Below, piece by piece: positions 31,570 through 43,222 of a stretch of DNA of 64,000 nt. The notes under the pieces are model-generated. The model did no database searches. It was given only the letters and a program-made list of their open reading frames with translations, and was not told the origin of the DNA. The stretch is from Chaetoderma sp. LZ-2023a. Taxonomy: Eukaryota > Mollusca > Caudofoveata > Chaetodermatida > Chaetodermatidae. The translations under genes and the position numbers were made by a program. Position 1 is the first letter of the stretch. Every line of letters begins with the position of its first letter. The stretch lies in NCBI GenBank assembly GCA_034401795.1, contig CM067370.1, positions 61,420,369-61,484,368 on the forward strand, written 5' to 3'.

Positions 31570-33910
31570 CTTACGAAATGCTCATTCATTCTACCCAACC
31601 ATTACAAAACCGACTATAATAGGTGATGTTTCGGCCGCAATTATTGATAATATATTCAGCAATAACATTAATTTCAGTATTAAATCAGAGGTAGGAATTA
31701 TCGTTACTGACACACCAGACCACCTACCAATTTTTCTTCTAGAAAGACAGCTGACCTGCACAAGGCCATTCAAATATGAAAAAATTAAATGCAGAGAAAC
31801 AAATCAGGCCAATATTGAACAATTTAAAAAACACATGTCTGAAGTAGATTTGCATGCAGTCACAGACATACAGTGCTGTGAAAATGCCTACACCAAGTTC
31901 CACGAAACTTGCGCGCACATCTTCGAAAACAGCTTCCCCATGAAAGAAAAGAAATTTAAACACAACCCGACTAAACCATGGATAACAACTGGACTGATTG
32001 CTGCCTGTCATAAAAAACACACTTTATTTGACGTTTATCAAATGTCAAACAAAGCATAATGAACTGAAATTCAAGAAATTCTGAAACAAGTTGGACCAAA
32101 TAATCAAAATAGCAAATAAAACTTACTACCATAACAAATTTGAACTATGCAAGAATGACATAAATGAAATATGGGAAATAATTAAATCACTTTTGAATAA
32201 AAATAACCGCAAAACGCAACAAACACAATTTCTTTATAATAACAAGATAATAACTGATGATTTAGAAATTGCAACAGGATTCAATGACTATTTTGTTAAT
32301 ATAGGTCCAACACTTTCAGATAAAATCAAATCAACATCCTCTAATAAATATAGTGATTATCGCACAGCGACTATCAATCCTATTTTTTCGCTAACCCGGT
32401 AACAAATGAAGAAATTCTTACCAAACTAAACCCTGCAAAAAGTGCTGGCCTCGATGGATTTAAGTGGAGTATTCTCAAACACAGCACGCTAGCGCTACTA
32501 ATACACCTTAACCACATCTGTAACTTATCTTTCATTCAAGGCATATTTCCATCAAAATTAAAAGCAGCACCAGTAGCACCTATATACAAAGCAAAGGATT
32601 CATCTAATTTCACAAACTATAGACCTGTCTCAATACTTCCACTTTTCTCCAAATTAATGGAACGACTTATGTACAATCAGCTTATCAGCTACTTAGATAA
32701 AAAGTCAATCCTCTATACATCACAATATAGATCCCGTGAAAAACATTCAACAATGCTAGCACTAATTGAAATGGCAGAAAAAATATTAGACTCAATTGAA
32801 AAGAAAAAGCACATAATAGGCATTTTTTAACCTTTCAAAAGCTTTCGACACTATCAATCATAAAATCCCACTAGAAAAACTTGCCTATTACGGAATCCGA
32901 GGAAGCACACTCATCTGGTTTCAAAGCTATCTAAGTGACAGAACGTAATGTGTGCAATTCAATGCAACTTGCTCTGAAAACAGGAGACTAACTTGCGGTG
33001 CCCCTCAGGGGTCCATCCTTGGCCCGCTGCTGTTCCTCTTGTATATGAACGATCTGCCTAACATATGCAAACACATGCCACTAATACTATTTGCTGATGA
33101 CACTAATGCCTTTTGCTCTGACGAAGACATAGTTACATTATATAAAAACGTAAATAAGGAAATGGAAGAAATTACTAACTGGTTTTCACTAAATAAATTA
33201 TCACTAAATGTGGATAAAACAAACTATATGTTATTTTCAAAATCTAGAGAATTAATAAATAAAGTGGTTTCAAAATTGTACATTAGCAATAAGGACATTG
33301 AAGAGGCCCCTTATGCAAAGTTTCCAGGAGTATATTTAGATAAAAACTTGACCAGTGCCAAACAAATTGAAACAGTTACTGCAAAAGTAGCAAGAGGACT
33401 GACTAGGTGTCATCCAAAGACTAACACCATATATGACACAGGACACGGTTAAAACACTGTACAGCGCCTTGATCCTCCCGCACATCACTTACTGCAATGC
33501 TGTTTGGACTAACACCTACAAAAAACAGAATATCCAAAATTCAAAGTCTCCAACAAAAGAGCATCAAACTATTTTCTAGGCCAGCAGAAGGCCAAAACAT
33601 GTTCAAAGCAGAAGAATTACTTAAACTCACCGACATAGGAAAATCTCAAATGCTAACTATTGTCAAAGACTTCCACCACAACACTTTACCCAAATCTATA
33701 CCCCCCATCTTCATAAACAATATTAACATCCACCAGCATAACACTAGAAGCAGACACAAACTACATGAACAATACACACGGGCAGACATAGGAAAACACT
33801 GAATATCATTTGCAGCCACTAAGTTATGGAACAAAACAAAACAGGAAACACGTGAGAAAATTCTATCAACAAAATTGTGCAAGAAAACAATAAAAAACCT
33901 ACTTGATTAA
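31570..33910 (+). pseudogene. L2/CR1-like LINE, truncated and multiply disrupted
   Basis: The plus strand encodes the end of an endonuclease (ITKPTIIGDVSAAIIDNIF, SDH equivalent reading PDHLPIF, about 31600-31735), then a linker (31835-32059), the FNDYFVNIGPTLSDKI block (about 32280), RT fingers (AKSAGLDGF, NYRPVSILPLFSK), motif B (GAPQGSILGP, about 32998) and an intact FADD (33089-33100). The last part ends near 33910. Stops at about 32059, 32400, 32829 and frameshifts near 32870 and 33450 separate the frames. The 5' truncation lies at about 31550 within the endonuclease. It differs from the CR1-like copy at 1-3273 in linker and RT wording and is nearer to L2-type elements. Confidence 0.82.
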
Positions 33911-34164
33911 CACATACTAGTACTATCTAATTCATGCAGTGCAGCTCAAAAGTGGCCTTACTCGTCTACAAAACAAGGTAAAAATGCGGTTTTATACTCG
34001 TGCGTAATTGGATCATAAGACATTGCTGTCTAATATGACAGCGACGTCTCTCGGTCCAAATATGTTTATAGTATTCGACAGAAAATTTGTTCTATCTATA
34101 TAACATGCTTCTTTTCTTGTTTTGAAAAAACTATTGACCTGATACTACTGCTAGCTACTAGCAA

Positions 34165-34212
<48 letters not shown>

Positions 34213-34338
34213 CTGTAACAGATATTTGGACAGACTGATGGGCCGGTATCCCCAGCCCGTCTGACGGGCCGGTAACCCCGGCCCGTCAGTCTGTCCAAAT
34301 ATCTGTCACAGGGGCGGGTTGAGCCAGAGCAGACTCGG

Positions 34339-34387
<49 letters not shown>

Positions 34388-34455
34388 GTGAGGTATGGTG
34401 TTATTCCCGATTAACTCTACTACTACTACTACTACTACTACTACTGCTGCTACTG

Positions 34456-34490
<35 letters not shown>
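34165..34490. repeat. (TAC)n and (CTG)n microsatellites
   Basis: Three TAC arrays at about 34165-34211, 34340-34384 and 34418-34444, then CTG repeats at about 34445-34490. A 101-bp foldback sits between the first two arrays. Confidence 0.95.
34212..34312. repeat. 101-bp foldback with TGTNAC termini
   Basis: The left arm CCTGTAACAGATATTTGGAC (from 34212) is matched by the reverse complement of the right arm ending at 34312, with three or so mismatches over about 45 bases. The loop and inner arms are GC-rich (GGGCCGG). TGTAAC...GTCACA ends resemble an ultra-short foldback transposon. Confidence 0.9.
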
Positions 34491-36320
34491 AGTACTAGAA
34501 TATGACTAGATGATTCCACTTGCTATTATATCCAATAATAATTTCAATTACCATAGTAATAAACTACAGGACGAGCAGGAGAATGAGCACCCCTCCCCTC
34601 CAAAATTGTATGCGCGTTATAACGTATTTCGTATCTTGCTATGTATTATCTTTGCCCGTATGTAAAGGTGCGAATTTGATCACATCTTTAAGTGATATGT
34701 ATTGTAAGGTATATTGTATGGGAGGTAATTCTGTTTTGTCAACGGATGTAATGAGTTTTTTCTACATCATTGTCTCCCTTTCAGTGTATGTGGTATGACA
34801 TATATTTATAGCATAAGTTTTTTATATTATTAATGAGCAGGGACCGGAAAGATTCTTTTCTTAATTTTTTAAGCAATTCATTTTCAAAGATATTGGTTAT
34901 GGAATTTATTTTATTAGTAATTGGAAGTAATTCGTGCCATTTGGAGTTTAGGCGTAAAAGGGTTAACTTTTCAGATCTTGCTGCGCAATGCGCCACTGTA
35001 AAGCAGGTCTTGGCGTGCATGCATAGATTGTGCATGGAGTGTTATGCAAATCATAGCCCGGAGCAGATCTGAGTAATTAGGTTTATTGCGGTTGGGATTA
35101 ATTTTGTCAATACTGTTATGCCGTAGGTTAATGACGTCATTAGGTTTTGGCCAGGCTTTTTGAGGAACTATTTTTCTTACGCATATGAAGTGATATAAGC
35201 GACATGCACACCATAGGTGGACGTCCTCATCTTTCGAGGTCATGGGCATATGACATGTTTTATATGTTACATATGACACCCACTATAGATTGATAACGAT
35301 AGGATTCTCTCCATATTGGGAGGACAAATGGTGATGTTATTATAGAGGTACATGGAAGGTGCAAGTGCTGAAATGGAGATGATGGTGCGAACGGTGATGC
35401 CGAGTATTTGAAACCCTTGTTTTCATGGCGTCAGTCCTGGGGAAGTTGATTCATGGTAGATCATTTGGGATTTATAATACTGGTTTGAAGTCGCGGATCG
35501 AAATTCTGTTTCGGTCATGAACATCTGAGATTTAAGAATCTGTCAAGATAACAATAAATGAATTGATTCGATGGTCAATATGACCCCTAGCTATTTCAAT
35601 TGATGGGCAGACGAATGACGTAAAAGAATGCAGGTATTATATATATGTATTGTATTGCGAGAAAAAAACAAATTAATTGGTTACATAAAGAAATGAAATT
35701 AATTTACAAAGTGCGTGTCTGTTCTTTATTCTGCCATTTTCCTGAATGTGCTGATTGCATTTACTTTACTATTATAATATCATTTAATCGCCATAATCTT
35801 CAAAGAACTTCTTGTATTAGGAGAAACACATTTTGAAACTGCATCCATTAAAAAAAATAGATTAGGAATTCATTTAAAATTGCATTTATAAGTCCCCGTC
35901 TTGAATTGACAATTTTCCTTCTGGTCTGGCATCCTTCGGGAAATTTAATAAAAAAATAAAAATTTTGATATAAAATAATCATGTTGCTCCCTTACACGTA
36001 CTAGAACAAACAACCTTTTAATTTCCTATAAACTTTTTTCTTGCATGCCTATGGACAAAGGGGTCGGTGACGTCATCTCGCTCCCCCCCCCCCCCCCCCC
36101 CACCCCCCTCCCTCCTTCTCGGGATAGCAGCTTGTTGGCAGAAACCCTTTAAGGACTATTTAAGTACGTCTACAACCATCTGACTCGAAAACCAAATCAC
36201 GCCTTGAAAAATAGGTCCTAATTGGGAATAAGTAGTTCCTGATTGTATAGTTGGTTGGAAACCGGTGATTTTGGTTTAAACGTGATTTATTTTGTTCAGA
36301 TGGAAGCACGATAAGACTTA
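34491..36320. other. Non-coding 1.8 kb
   Basis: Short minus-strand frames at 35279-34971 and 35035-34781 are the best candidates for coding remnants but have no motif I can name. A poly-C run lies at about 36081-36101. Otherwise AT-rich sequence without recognised features. Confidence 0.4.
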
Positions 36321-36500
36321 GGCCCGAATTCATATAAAGCCTGTTTATCCCTCGAGCCTGACTAAGTTGACAAAAAAGCGCGTTTATCCGCCATTTGAGT
36401 TTAGTCGGAATTCATAAAGCGTGTTTAGCTTAATCGTGTTTTGACACGCGCACATCTTCGGTCAAGCTCGTCTAAATAACAAAGGATTGTTTAAACGTCC

Positions 36501-36530
36501 GGGGGGGGGGGGGGGTGGTGGGGGGGGGAA
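36501..36530. repeat. Poly-G tract
   Basis: Two long G runs separated by TGGT within the Harbinger 5' flank. Confidence 0.9.
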
Positions 36531-36639
36531 GGAGGTTGTTTATTTTGTTATACATGTAGGTAGTTAAGTTTTTACAATTGCAATACTTTCATCTTTTCTT
36601 AATTTTTCAAATTATTTTTTAACATTCTGATTTTGAACT

Positions 36640-37260
36640 TGATCCGGATCAAGATCCGTATTTTCCGCACGGATCGCGATCAATGTGCATAAATAATAAT
36701 GATTAGCAACATTCAACATTGTGTTAACATTTGAGCGAAATCGGATCAGGAGTTTCCGAGATACCCACAGATCCGGATTGTGATCCTGGACCGGATATGT
36801 TGATCACGATCATTATGAAGCTTTGGATATCTGTGTATGCTGTGATGATCACTGTTATGTTAAAAGTTGAAGCACACCAGGTCAGTAGCTTATGAGAAAA
36901 CCTGCTCTAAGGGACACCTCTATATAAAGGACACCTTAGTCAACCCCCCAAAACCAGAAAACAATGCATTTGACCATCTATATAAAGGACACCTGCTCAT
37001 AAAGGACACTTGTCTGTCCCCATGGTGTCCCTTATAGACATTTTATACTGTATTATTAATAATTCGATCCGAATCCGGATCAGAATCCGGATAATTAGTT
37101 TCATTCGGATCATGGCCGTACTGTGGAAACCCTATTGTAGTCCTGGATCTTTGCTTTGTTAAAATTTGAACTAAATCAGAGCAGTAGTGTAGGAGAAATG
37201 CATGCATTTTTAATAATTTGATCCGAATCGGGATCCGAATCCAGATATTTTTATCAGGAT
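36640..37260. repeat. GATCCGGAT-rich dispersed repeat inside Harbinger
   Basis: GATCCGGATC, AATCCGGAT, GATCCGAATC and similar palindromic octamers occur more than ten times in about 600 bases, interleaved with a phrase about GGACACC...TATATAAAGG near 36900-37020. It looks like a nested low-complexity repeat of the kind found in introns of marine invertebrates. No coding potential. Confidence 0.6.
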
Positions 37261-37373
37261 CACGGCAAATCTTAGAAAAGGCACATCTGCATATCTATCA
37301 GTGAGGTATTGAAGTAGGCCTATATACCAAATTTCACTAAGATATGTTAACTGGTTCCAGAGATATGTCGCTG

Positions 37374-37426
37374 ACACACGCACGCGCGCGCGCACGCACG
37401 CACGCACACACGCACGCACGCACAGG
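37374..37426. repeat. (CACG)n microsatellite
   Basis: A CACG/CGCG tetranucleotide run in the Harbinger element upstream of the transposase gene. Confidence 0.9.
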
Positions 37427-37668
37427 CAAACAGTATCGATTACAATACCCTGTTCCCCTTGCGGGGTGAGGGTAACCAAAGAGAACTTATATACCCCAAG
37501 GGTGGGGTGTTTATTTCTTGTACATGCATGCGCAAGGTCCTCACAATCGCAATTCATGTTGTCTATTTCTTGCACGTGCATGCACTAGGTCGTTACAATC
37601 GCAATGCATGCTGGTATTTCATTGCTCGTTATCACAATATCTGCTAGCATTTAGTAGTTGTAGTCGAC

Positions 37669-38519
37669 ATGGACGCATTACAGATTTTTGAGTTTGCAGT
37701 GGAAGAGATGGAAGAAGAGAGGGAAGTGATGCGCATTAGGCATTTGCGAGTATTTCGCGACCGGACTAATCCATTGGAAGAGTATAGCGATGTTAAATTC
37801 GTTAGGCGGTATAGACTTTCCAAGGAATCTTTCGGAGGACTTCTTGAAATGATCAGAGATGACATTGAGCATCCCACACAAAGGAACCGCGCCCTCCTGC
37901 CCTTGAAGCAGCTGACAATTGCTCTCCGGTTCTACGCATGCGGATCGTTCCAGACGTGTGACAGACGCAATTAATGCCAGGAAAGACCGCTTCATCAGAT
38001 TCCCGGACAATCAAAATGCTTCACAAGCAGTAATGCAAGGATTCAGCAACATAGCCGGATTTCCTGGGGTCATTGGCGCGATTGACGGGACTCATGTGGT
38101 AATTGCCAACCCCGGGGGCATTGACGCTATGCGATTTATGAACAGAAAGAGGTACTACAGCCTAAACTGTCAACTGGTTTGTAACCACAAGTTACAATTT
38201 ACAAATGTTGTATCCGGATGGTACGGCTCGGCACACGATTCTAGAATATTCTAAGAATCGAGTCTTTTCAGGAAATTTGAAGGAGGGGAAATCCGTGGCA
38301 TTTTAGTTGGAGACCCGGCCTACACATGCAGCACCTACATGCTAACACCCATACGCCAGCCTGCGACTGAAGCGGAGCGACGGTACAACCAGGCTCAAAG
38401 AAGAACGAGATGCGCCATTGAAAGAGCGTTTGGAATATGAAAAAAACGCTTCCACTGTGTTGGAGACAGAAACAGCCTTCGATGTTCGGTAAGCAAATAT
38501 AACGCTTAAGCTAAGTAGA

Positions 38520-38551
<32 letters not shown>

Positions 38552-39044
38552 AACACCAATACCACCACCACCACCACAACCAACACCACCACTACCACCA
38601 CTAGTACCACCACTACCACTACTACCACCACCACAAACACAACCACAACTACCACCACCACCACTATCACTACCACCACTACTACCACCACCACCACTAC
38701 TACCACCACCACCACCACAAACACAACAACCACTACCACCACCAACACCACTACCACCACCACCACCACCACCACCACCACCACCACCACCACCACCACG
38801 GCATGTATTTAACAGCAGCATCATAATATTTTTAATAATTTAGTTGCAGGTCAGTATGTCTATTGTGGTTGCTACAGCTCGTCTGCATAATTTGGCACTA
38901 CAAAGGAATGACCCACTACCAGATGATGATGATGAGCCTGCTGCAGCAGTGTATCTACGAGCACAATTGGAAGTAAACCGTTTAGAGGCCAACGTCCGAG
39001 GTGACATTTTTCGTCAGCGTTTCATAAGACAACATTTTCAGTGA
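37669..39044 (+). pseudogene. Harbinger (HARBI1-like) transposase, two exons, internally deleted
   Basis: Exon 1 (37669-38488) starts MDALQIFEFAVEEMEEE and contains NPLEEYSDVKFVRRYRLSK, then after a junction near 37965 the catalytic AIDGTH (about 38080), GDPAY (about 38313) and IERAFG (about 38420), the DDE residues of the family. A deletion with frame change near 37965 removes the helix-turn-helix region expected between ACGSFQ and RRVTDAI. Stops follow at about 38253 (TAA) and 38439 (TGA in place of Trp/Leu). Exon 2 (38850-39044) encodes VATARLHNLAL and the acidic C terminus. The intron 38489-38849 has GTAAGC and TTGCAG ends, joins in phase 0 and holds a 280-bp CCA repeat. Confidence 0.88.
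38518..38800. repeat. (CCA)n-rich expansion inside the transposase intron
   Basis: About 280 bases of CCA/ACA/CTA triplets lie between the donor at 38489 and the acceptor at 38849. On the minus strand it gives meaningless Gly-rich or Val-rich open frames. Confidence 0.95.
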
Positions 39045-39083
39045 GTAATTGCAATGTTTTATTCAATAATTTATGTTTTACGA

Positions 39084-40844
39084 TTACAAATCCATACACA
39101 GCTTCATACGTTTCTCATGGTAATAATCTCCTTTGGTTTCGTATGCAGCTTTTTTGGCTTCGCCCGCAGCTCTTTTGACATCGTACGCAGCTTTTTTGCC
39201 TGTTGCGGCCTCCTGTTGTAAAGCAATTAATTTCAGCTTCTCATCGTGTTCTTCTTTCAGAAACCCCAGGGCTACATGTGTCTTCTTTAACATGTGCGAT
39301 ACACCTTGCGATTCCGTTGATAAACTATTATTTTTGCTGAAAATTAAATGGAAGATAAATGGTAGCTTTCACTGTGATGTCGACGACAATGCTTGCATTA
39401 TATCGCACATAATGGAGAAACGTGTTAACTAGCAATATGATCCATAACAACCAGAGATTTTGGTTGTTATCGATTGACTACCAATCTAGGTTCACAATGA
39501 TTCGGATAAACATATTCCAGATCTGTGAATATTTCCAAAACTGCTAACCCGATTTTGATCAAAGTTAATCAAAATTAAATCTTAGGAAAACTCTGAAAAA
39601 CCGACGGTTGGCTTTCTCAGAATTATCTTGTAAAAGACAACAACAGGCAAAGTCAGAAAATCTGAAATATTTTGTTACATAATAAATACCGCAACAGAAT
39701 TATAAAAATTATGTTACGGTACTGATCATGAAAAATGTAAAATAATACCGGTGACCTTTTCCGATTCATCTTTTTGTTATCGTTTTATGGTAGTAATATC
39801 TATTTATCATTTTTGTTATTTTTCAGGTAGGCCATTGCTTCGTTTACATTTGTGAGATTTCTGTGGATATAAGAAGAATTGTCCCAGATCATTAACAGAA
39901 GAACTGTGTGCATGCGTGCGTGCGTACGTGCGTATCTAACATATAGGTCAAATGTCAAATATCTAAGTCACAGGGTCACATATTATATACCCAAAACGCG
40001 TTTTGGCTATAGCAAAGAGCATAATAGTGCTTGAGTCAGCACTTCGCTCGAGTGCAGTATAGTTTGCAATAATTTTATTGTTATATCCTCCAAGATGTCT
40101 GTGCACGTACCTGGTAGATTTGGCCCCTTGCGGAAGATCTGACAATTCTGTTTCTTCATCTGGAATTTCAAAACCTACTGAACTTCTGAAATTAATAAAA
40201 AGGAAACATTTTCTTTGAAATTTTATATAAGATTCTTGGCGTCATTTTCACCCAACATCACCACCATGATCACCATCATCATCATCATCATCATAATCAC
40301 CAACAGCATTAGCACCAGCAGCAGTAGTAGTAGCAGTAGCAGTAGCAGTAGCAGTAGCAGCATCTGGAAGCGAATTAGGCCCGGTCACTATTTACTTAAC
40401 CTACTTCTTTGAAACGTTTGCATCGCTTGTTGAAGCTGCAGGGGACCGACATTGTACATCGCCGAAAGACTGCTCGCCAACGTTATTGACTGTGGTCAAA
40501 CTCGCATCATCGTCACATTTGATGTGGTACTGCGCCAGATCGTCTACGATGACATTGAGGATAGCCAGAATCTCGTCTCCGACATCTCCCGTGACTGCTT
40601 TGCCACCTCCGGTTTCTGTTACGTCAATCTTGACGTTACGGGCTGCTGCCTTTGCCTTTGTCTTCATCCTTCTCCATAGCTCTTTGAACTCTCTTCCGGT
40701 ACATTTTGGACGCTCTGGAAAAAGGGCGCCCATCTCTTGACTGACGTCTTCCCATGCAGCTCGTCTCTTGCTGGTTGTCTGCGTATTACATTTTTTGTCC
40801 TCGATAATACTTTTTCGTTTTTTAACGCATTCTATTAATGCCAT
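39084..40844 (-). CDS. Harbinger Myb/SANT-like DNA-binding protein, two exons
   Basis: Exon 1 (40844-40405) starts MALIECVKKRKSIIEDKKC and carries the Myb/SANT-like trihelix (K..AWEDVSQEMGALFPE, LWRRMKTKAKA, residues about 20-65) followed by an acidic, Thr/Val-rich region. Donor GTAGGT at 40404. Exon 2 (39336-39084), after a TTTTCAG acceptor at 39343-39337, encodes NNSLSTESQGVSH, a helical Glu/Lys/Ala stretch (HDEKLKLIALQQEAATGKKA) and ends MDL. The joint codon is completed across the intron, keeping the frame open. In this superfamily the Myb-like partner binds the terminal sequences and helps nuclear import of the transposase. It ends 40 bases from the convergent transposase gene and shows no visible break. 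Confidence 0.75.
40266..40366. repeat. ATC and AGT/AGC trinucleotide repeats
   Basis: (ATC)n at about 40266-40292 and (AGTAGC)n at about 40320-40364, within the intron of the Myb-like gene. Confidence 0.9.
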
Positions 40845-41195
40845 CCTTCGCTCAATGCTAAAATTGTCGTTTCGCTACTTTGACATTGTTGAGCTAAATA
40901 GATCTACTGTTAAATACTCGTTGAATGAAATTTGAAGTAATGAAATAATAATGTAGGCCTACTATCATGAATGCTCTTTCTTTTGTTAGACAGCGCACGT
41001 GCCGCGCATGCTACCCGATCAAACTTGTTTAAGCAGGACTTCTACGCGTGGGGATAAACGCGCGATTCTTTACCTTCTTGAAATGCGATCATCAGGGTTG
41101 TTTATTACACGAGGACAAACCCGTTTTATTCCGCGTACAAAACATAAGCGTGATTTGGGTGTACGCGCGATGATCAGGCTTTATGAATTCGGACC

Positions 41196-41542
41196 TAAAG
41201 AGTCTTATGTCCGTGTCTCCCATACACATACAGATTATTCAAAACTTTTTTACAACAAAATGGCGGCAAATCATAATAGTTTAATTAATTGTAGTCTATT
41301 GGTGTGTATAAGTGTGTGGATGTTGAGTGTGAGGTGGGGGAGAGTAGGAAGAAAGACTGAGATAGAGACAGAGGAGGAAATGGGGGGGGGGGGGGGGGGG
41401 AGGGGGAGAGATAGAGAGAGCGAGGAATAAGATCAAATGGAAGAATAGCAGAGGTGAGTTCTAGGTGCTGCCTTCGCCCCGACCTGTACGTGTTGGGCTG
41501 CTGTCCATTTACCCCTTAAACTATAAGTTTGCGAACGGGAAG
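41196..41542. other. Spacer with poly-G and GA-rich tracts
   Basis: A G run at about 41382-41401 and a GAGA-rich stretch; no gene recognised. Confidence 0.5.
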
Positions 41543-42448
41543 CTACTGAAAGCGGTTGGTGTTAATTATGTATTGACATACCGTATTACAGATCAGTTTA
41601 TTCATTTCCGAGTTGGCAGTGTAAGTCCCGAATAGAAGCTGGTTGACCGTAAGATTAGCAAGAGAAATATCGTTCCAGGCAAGCTGATTTTGGAAAACGA
41701 CTCTTTGCTCATTAAAAAGGGCACAATGTAAGAGGTAGTGGTTTGTAGATTCATCATTGTGCCCACAAGTACAACTGGCAGATTCCGACAGAAAGTTGTC
41801 AAATAGATGTCGGTTTAAAGAACTACAACCATTTCGGAGCCTGCATAGCATTTTGTTGGCAAACCTCGGGCCTACGTAATACCACTCAGGGGGTTGTCGT
41901 ATGGGTGACATAGCCTTGAGTTTGCTTTTAAATTCTAGAAGAGTGACAGAATCTCTCACCGGCACAGGAAGCATATTCCAGGCGCGGATCGTTGCTGGGA
42001 AAAAGGATCCATAGAAGAGCTCAGTACGGCAGCGGAATGGAGTGAAGAAATTTGGATGACGGATATTGTAAGGATTTCGTGCTTGGGATAGTGTGGGAAG
42101 ATGGTTGACCAGAACCTCACAGGTCATCCCGTTAATAATTTTAAATAGCATAGATAATCTATGAAATTCACGTCTGCTTGACAAGGTTTCGATGCCTGTT
42201 TCTAAGTACAGGTCTTCAGTGCTCGCACTACGTGTCATTCCACATACCGTTCTGAGAGCATATTTTTGGATATCCTCTAGCCGAATTACAAGATATTGTG
42301 GAATATTATCCCACACACCATCTGCATATTTTAACGATGGTCTAATAAATGTTTTGTACATGATCTCTAGACATTTACGGTCTAGAATATATTTTAGACC
42401 TTTAAGTAAGGAGAGTTTGTGTTGAGCGTTTGCTATGAGATTACTCAC
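41543..42448 (-). pseudogene. LINE C-terminal fragment (RT thumb plus Cys/His tail)
   Basis: A 301-codon uninterrupted minus-strand frame begins after the RT catalytic motif and covers thumb (YKTFIRPSLKYADGVWDNIP, LEDIQKYALRTVCG), the RAWNMLPVPV block and FKSKLK, then a final zinc-type cluster (CTCGHNDESTNHYLLHC, about 41780-41730). The endonuclease and polymerase core are missing, so it is a 5'-truncated copy; its lineage differs from the other LINEs in the window. The 5' truncation lies near 42450; no clear 3' tail is seen. Confidence 0.78.
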
Positions 42449-42631
42449 ATGTATGGTTAAGCCAATTCCCGGTGATCTTGGGTTTATAATGATGAAGTTG
42501 GTGTTCCTGCCGTACTATTTATACTTACTTGTTCTTCTTGCACGTCAAAAAGAGGGCGTGGGGGAATTAAAAATGAAATTTAATTTAAAACAATTTAGGT
42601 GGTCGCATTACACACGGCTAACATCCGGCGT
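42449..42631. other. Unassigned spacer
   Basis: AT-rich sequence upstream of the putative promoter; nothing recognised. Confidence 0.4.
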
Positions 42632-42745
42632 TTGGTCTCCCTCTGCCCCGTGACGTCACCCAAAGTATATAAGGCATGATTCTCGCTCTCGACAACATGG
42701 AGATCATTGGCACAGGGCTCTTTAGTGTCACAAAGCAAAATGTGG
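42632..42745 (+). promoter_or_regulatory. Candidate polymerase II promoter with CRE-like site, TATA box and splice donor
   Basis: GTGACGTCACC (about 42650, a CRE-like TGACGTCA) is followed by TATATAAGG (42666-42674) at the right distance, then a plausible first exon containing ATGGAGATCATTGGC (about 42698) and a consensus donor GTGGTAAGTTTT (about 42741). No coding exon was found downstream before the repeat at 42869. This could be the 5' end of a host or element gene whose body lies elsewhere, or a chance arrangement. Confidence 0.4.
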
Positions 42746-42778
42746 TAAGTTTTAACCATATAGGTTTTATATCATTAT

Positions 42779-42868
42779 ATTCTTTTTTTCTTATTACATA
42801 ATTTACGTATTTGTAAACCGTATTCTATTCTTTTCTTCTTATTATATAGTTTACGTATTTGTAAACCT
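42779..42868. repeat. Two copies of a roughly 45-bp AT-rich unit
   Basis: TTTACGTATTTGTAAACC with its T-rich leader occurs twice, ending at about 42818 and 42867. Confidence 0.75.
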
Positions 42869-42981
42869 GTGATGACTATTGCTATCATATGATCGTGAGA
42901 TCGTACATAGTAATCGTAGTTCCATACAAACATGTTAGCTTATGCCATCCGCAACATGTTTGGACTCCAAATCCGCTACAT

Positions 42982-43222
42982 CTTCTTCCTCTTCTTCTTT
43001 TCGTTCGCTGATCATACCGCCAGTCCTGTAAGTGACTATCGACATGATCATAAGCGTTAAGTGCGTGGATCCATGGTTTATTAGAGTGCGCCGTGCGGCC
43101 TGGAACCTCCGTCTTCAGCACTCGAGGTTTTTGTCGGGGTTACCTCACCCTTACCTCCTTTAGTCGCCTCGTACGACACGCACATGATACGGAAGGTGTA
43201 TTCTAAGCCCCACCTACAGGGC
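42982..43222 (-). mobile_element. SINE, minus orientation, with 12-bp target duplication
   Basis: Flanked by AATCCGCTACAT at 42970-42981 and 43223-43234. On the minus strand it begins GCCCTGTAGGTGGGGCTTAG and ends in a (GAA)n-rich tail, about 241 bases. It matches the plus-oriented copy at 55108-55343. The motif GTCGTACGAGGCGACTAA near its head is familiar from SINE-like repeats in molluscs and other invertebrates; no clear tRNA A and B boxes were identified. Confidence 0.85.

Larger units (their letters stand above)
36321..41195 (+). mobile_element. PIF/Harbinger DNA transposon, near full length
   Basis: The left terminus GGCCCGAATTCATATAAAGC is the inverted match of the right terminus, whose reverse complement is GGTCCGAATTCATAAAGCC. 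Flanks are TTA on the left (36318-36320) and TAA on the right (41196-41198), an imperfect version of the 3-bp target of this superfamily. Inside are both expected genes in convergent orientation: a DDE transposase (plus) and a Myb/SANT-like DNA-binding protein (minus). Length 4,875 bp. The transposase is broken and a nested GATCCGGAT-rich stretch and microsatellites enlarge it. Confidence 0.88.

Noticed and set aside
34781-35279. Two overlapping minus-strand frames
   Set aside because: The ending loosely recalls LINE C termini, but no Cys/His cluster or RT motif supports it, so I did not call a gene.
38342-38824. Long Gly-rich and Val-rich minus-strand open frames
   Set aside because: They are translations of the CCA repeat in the transposase intron; simple repeats give open frames by chance.
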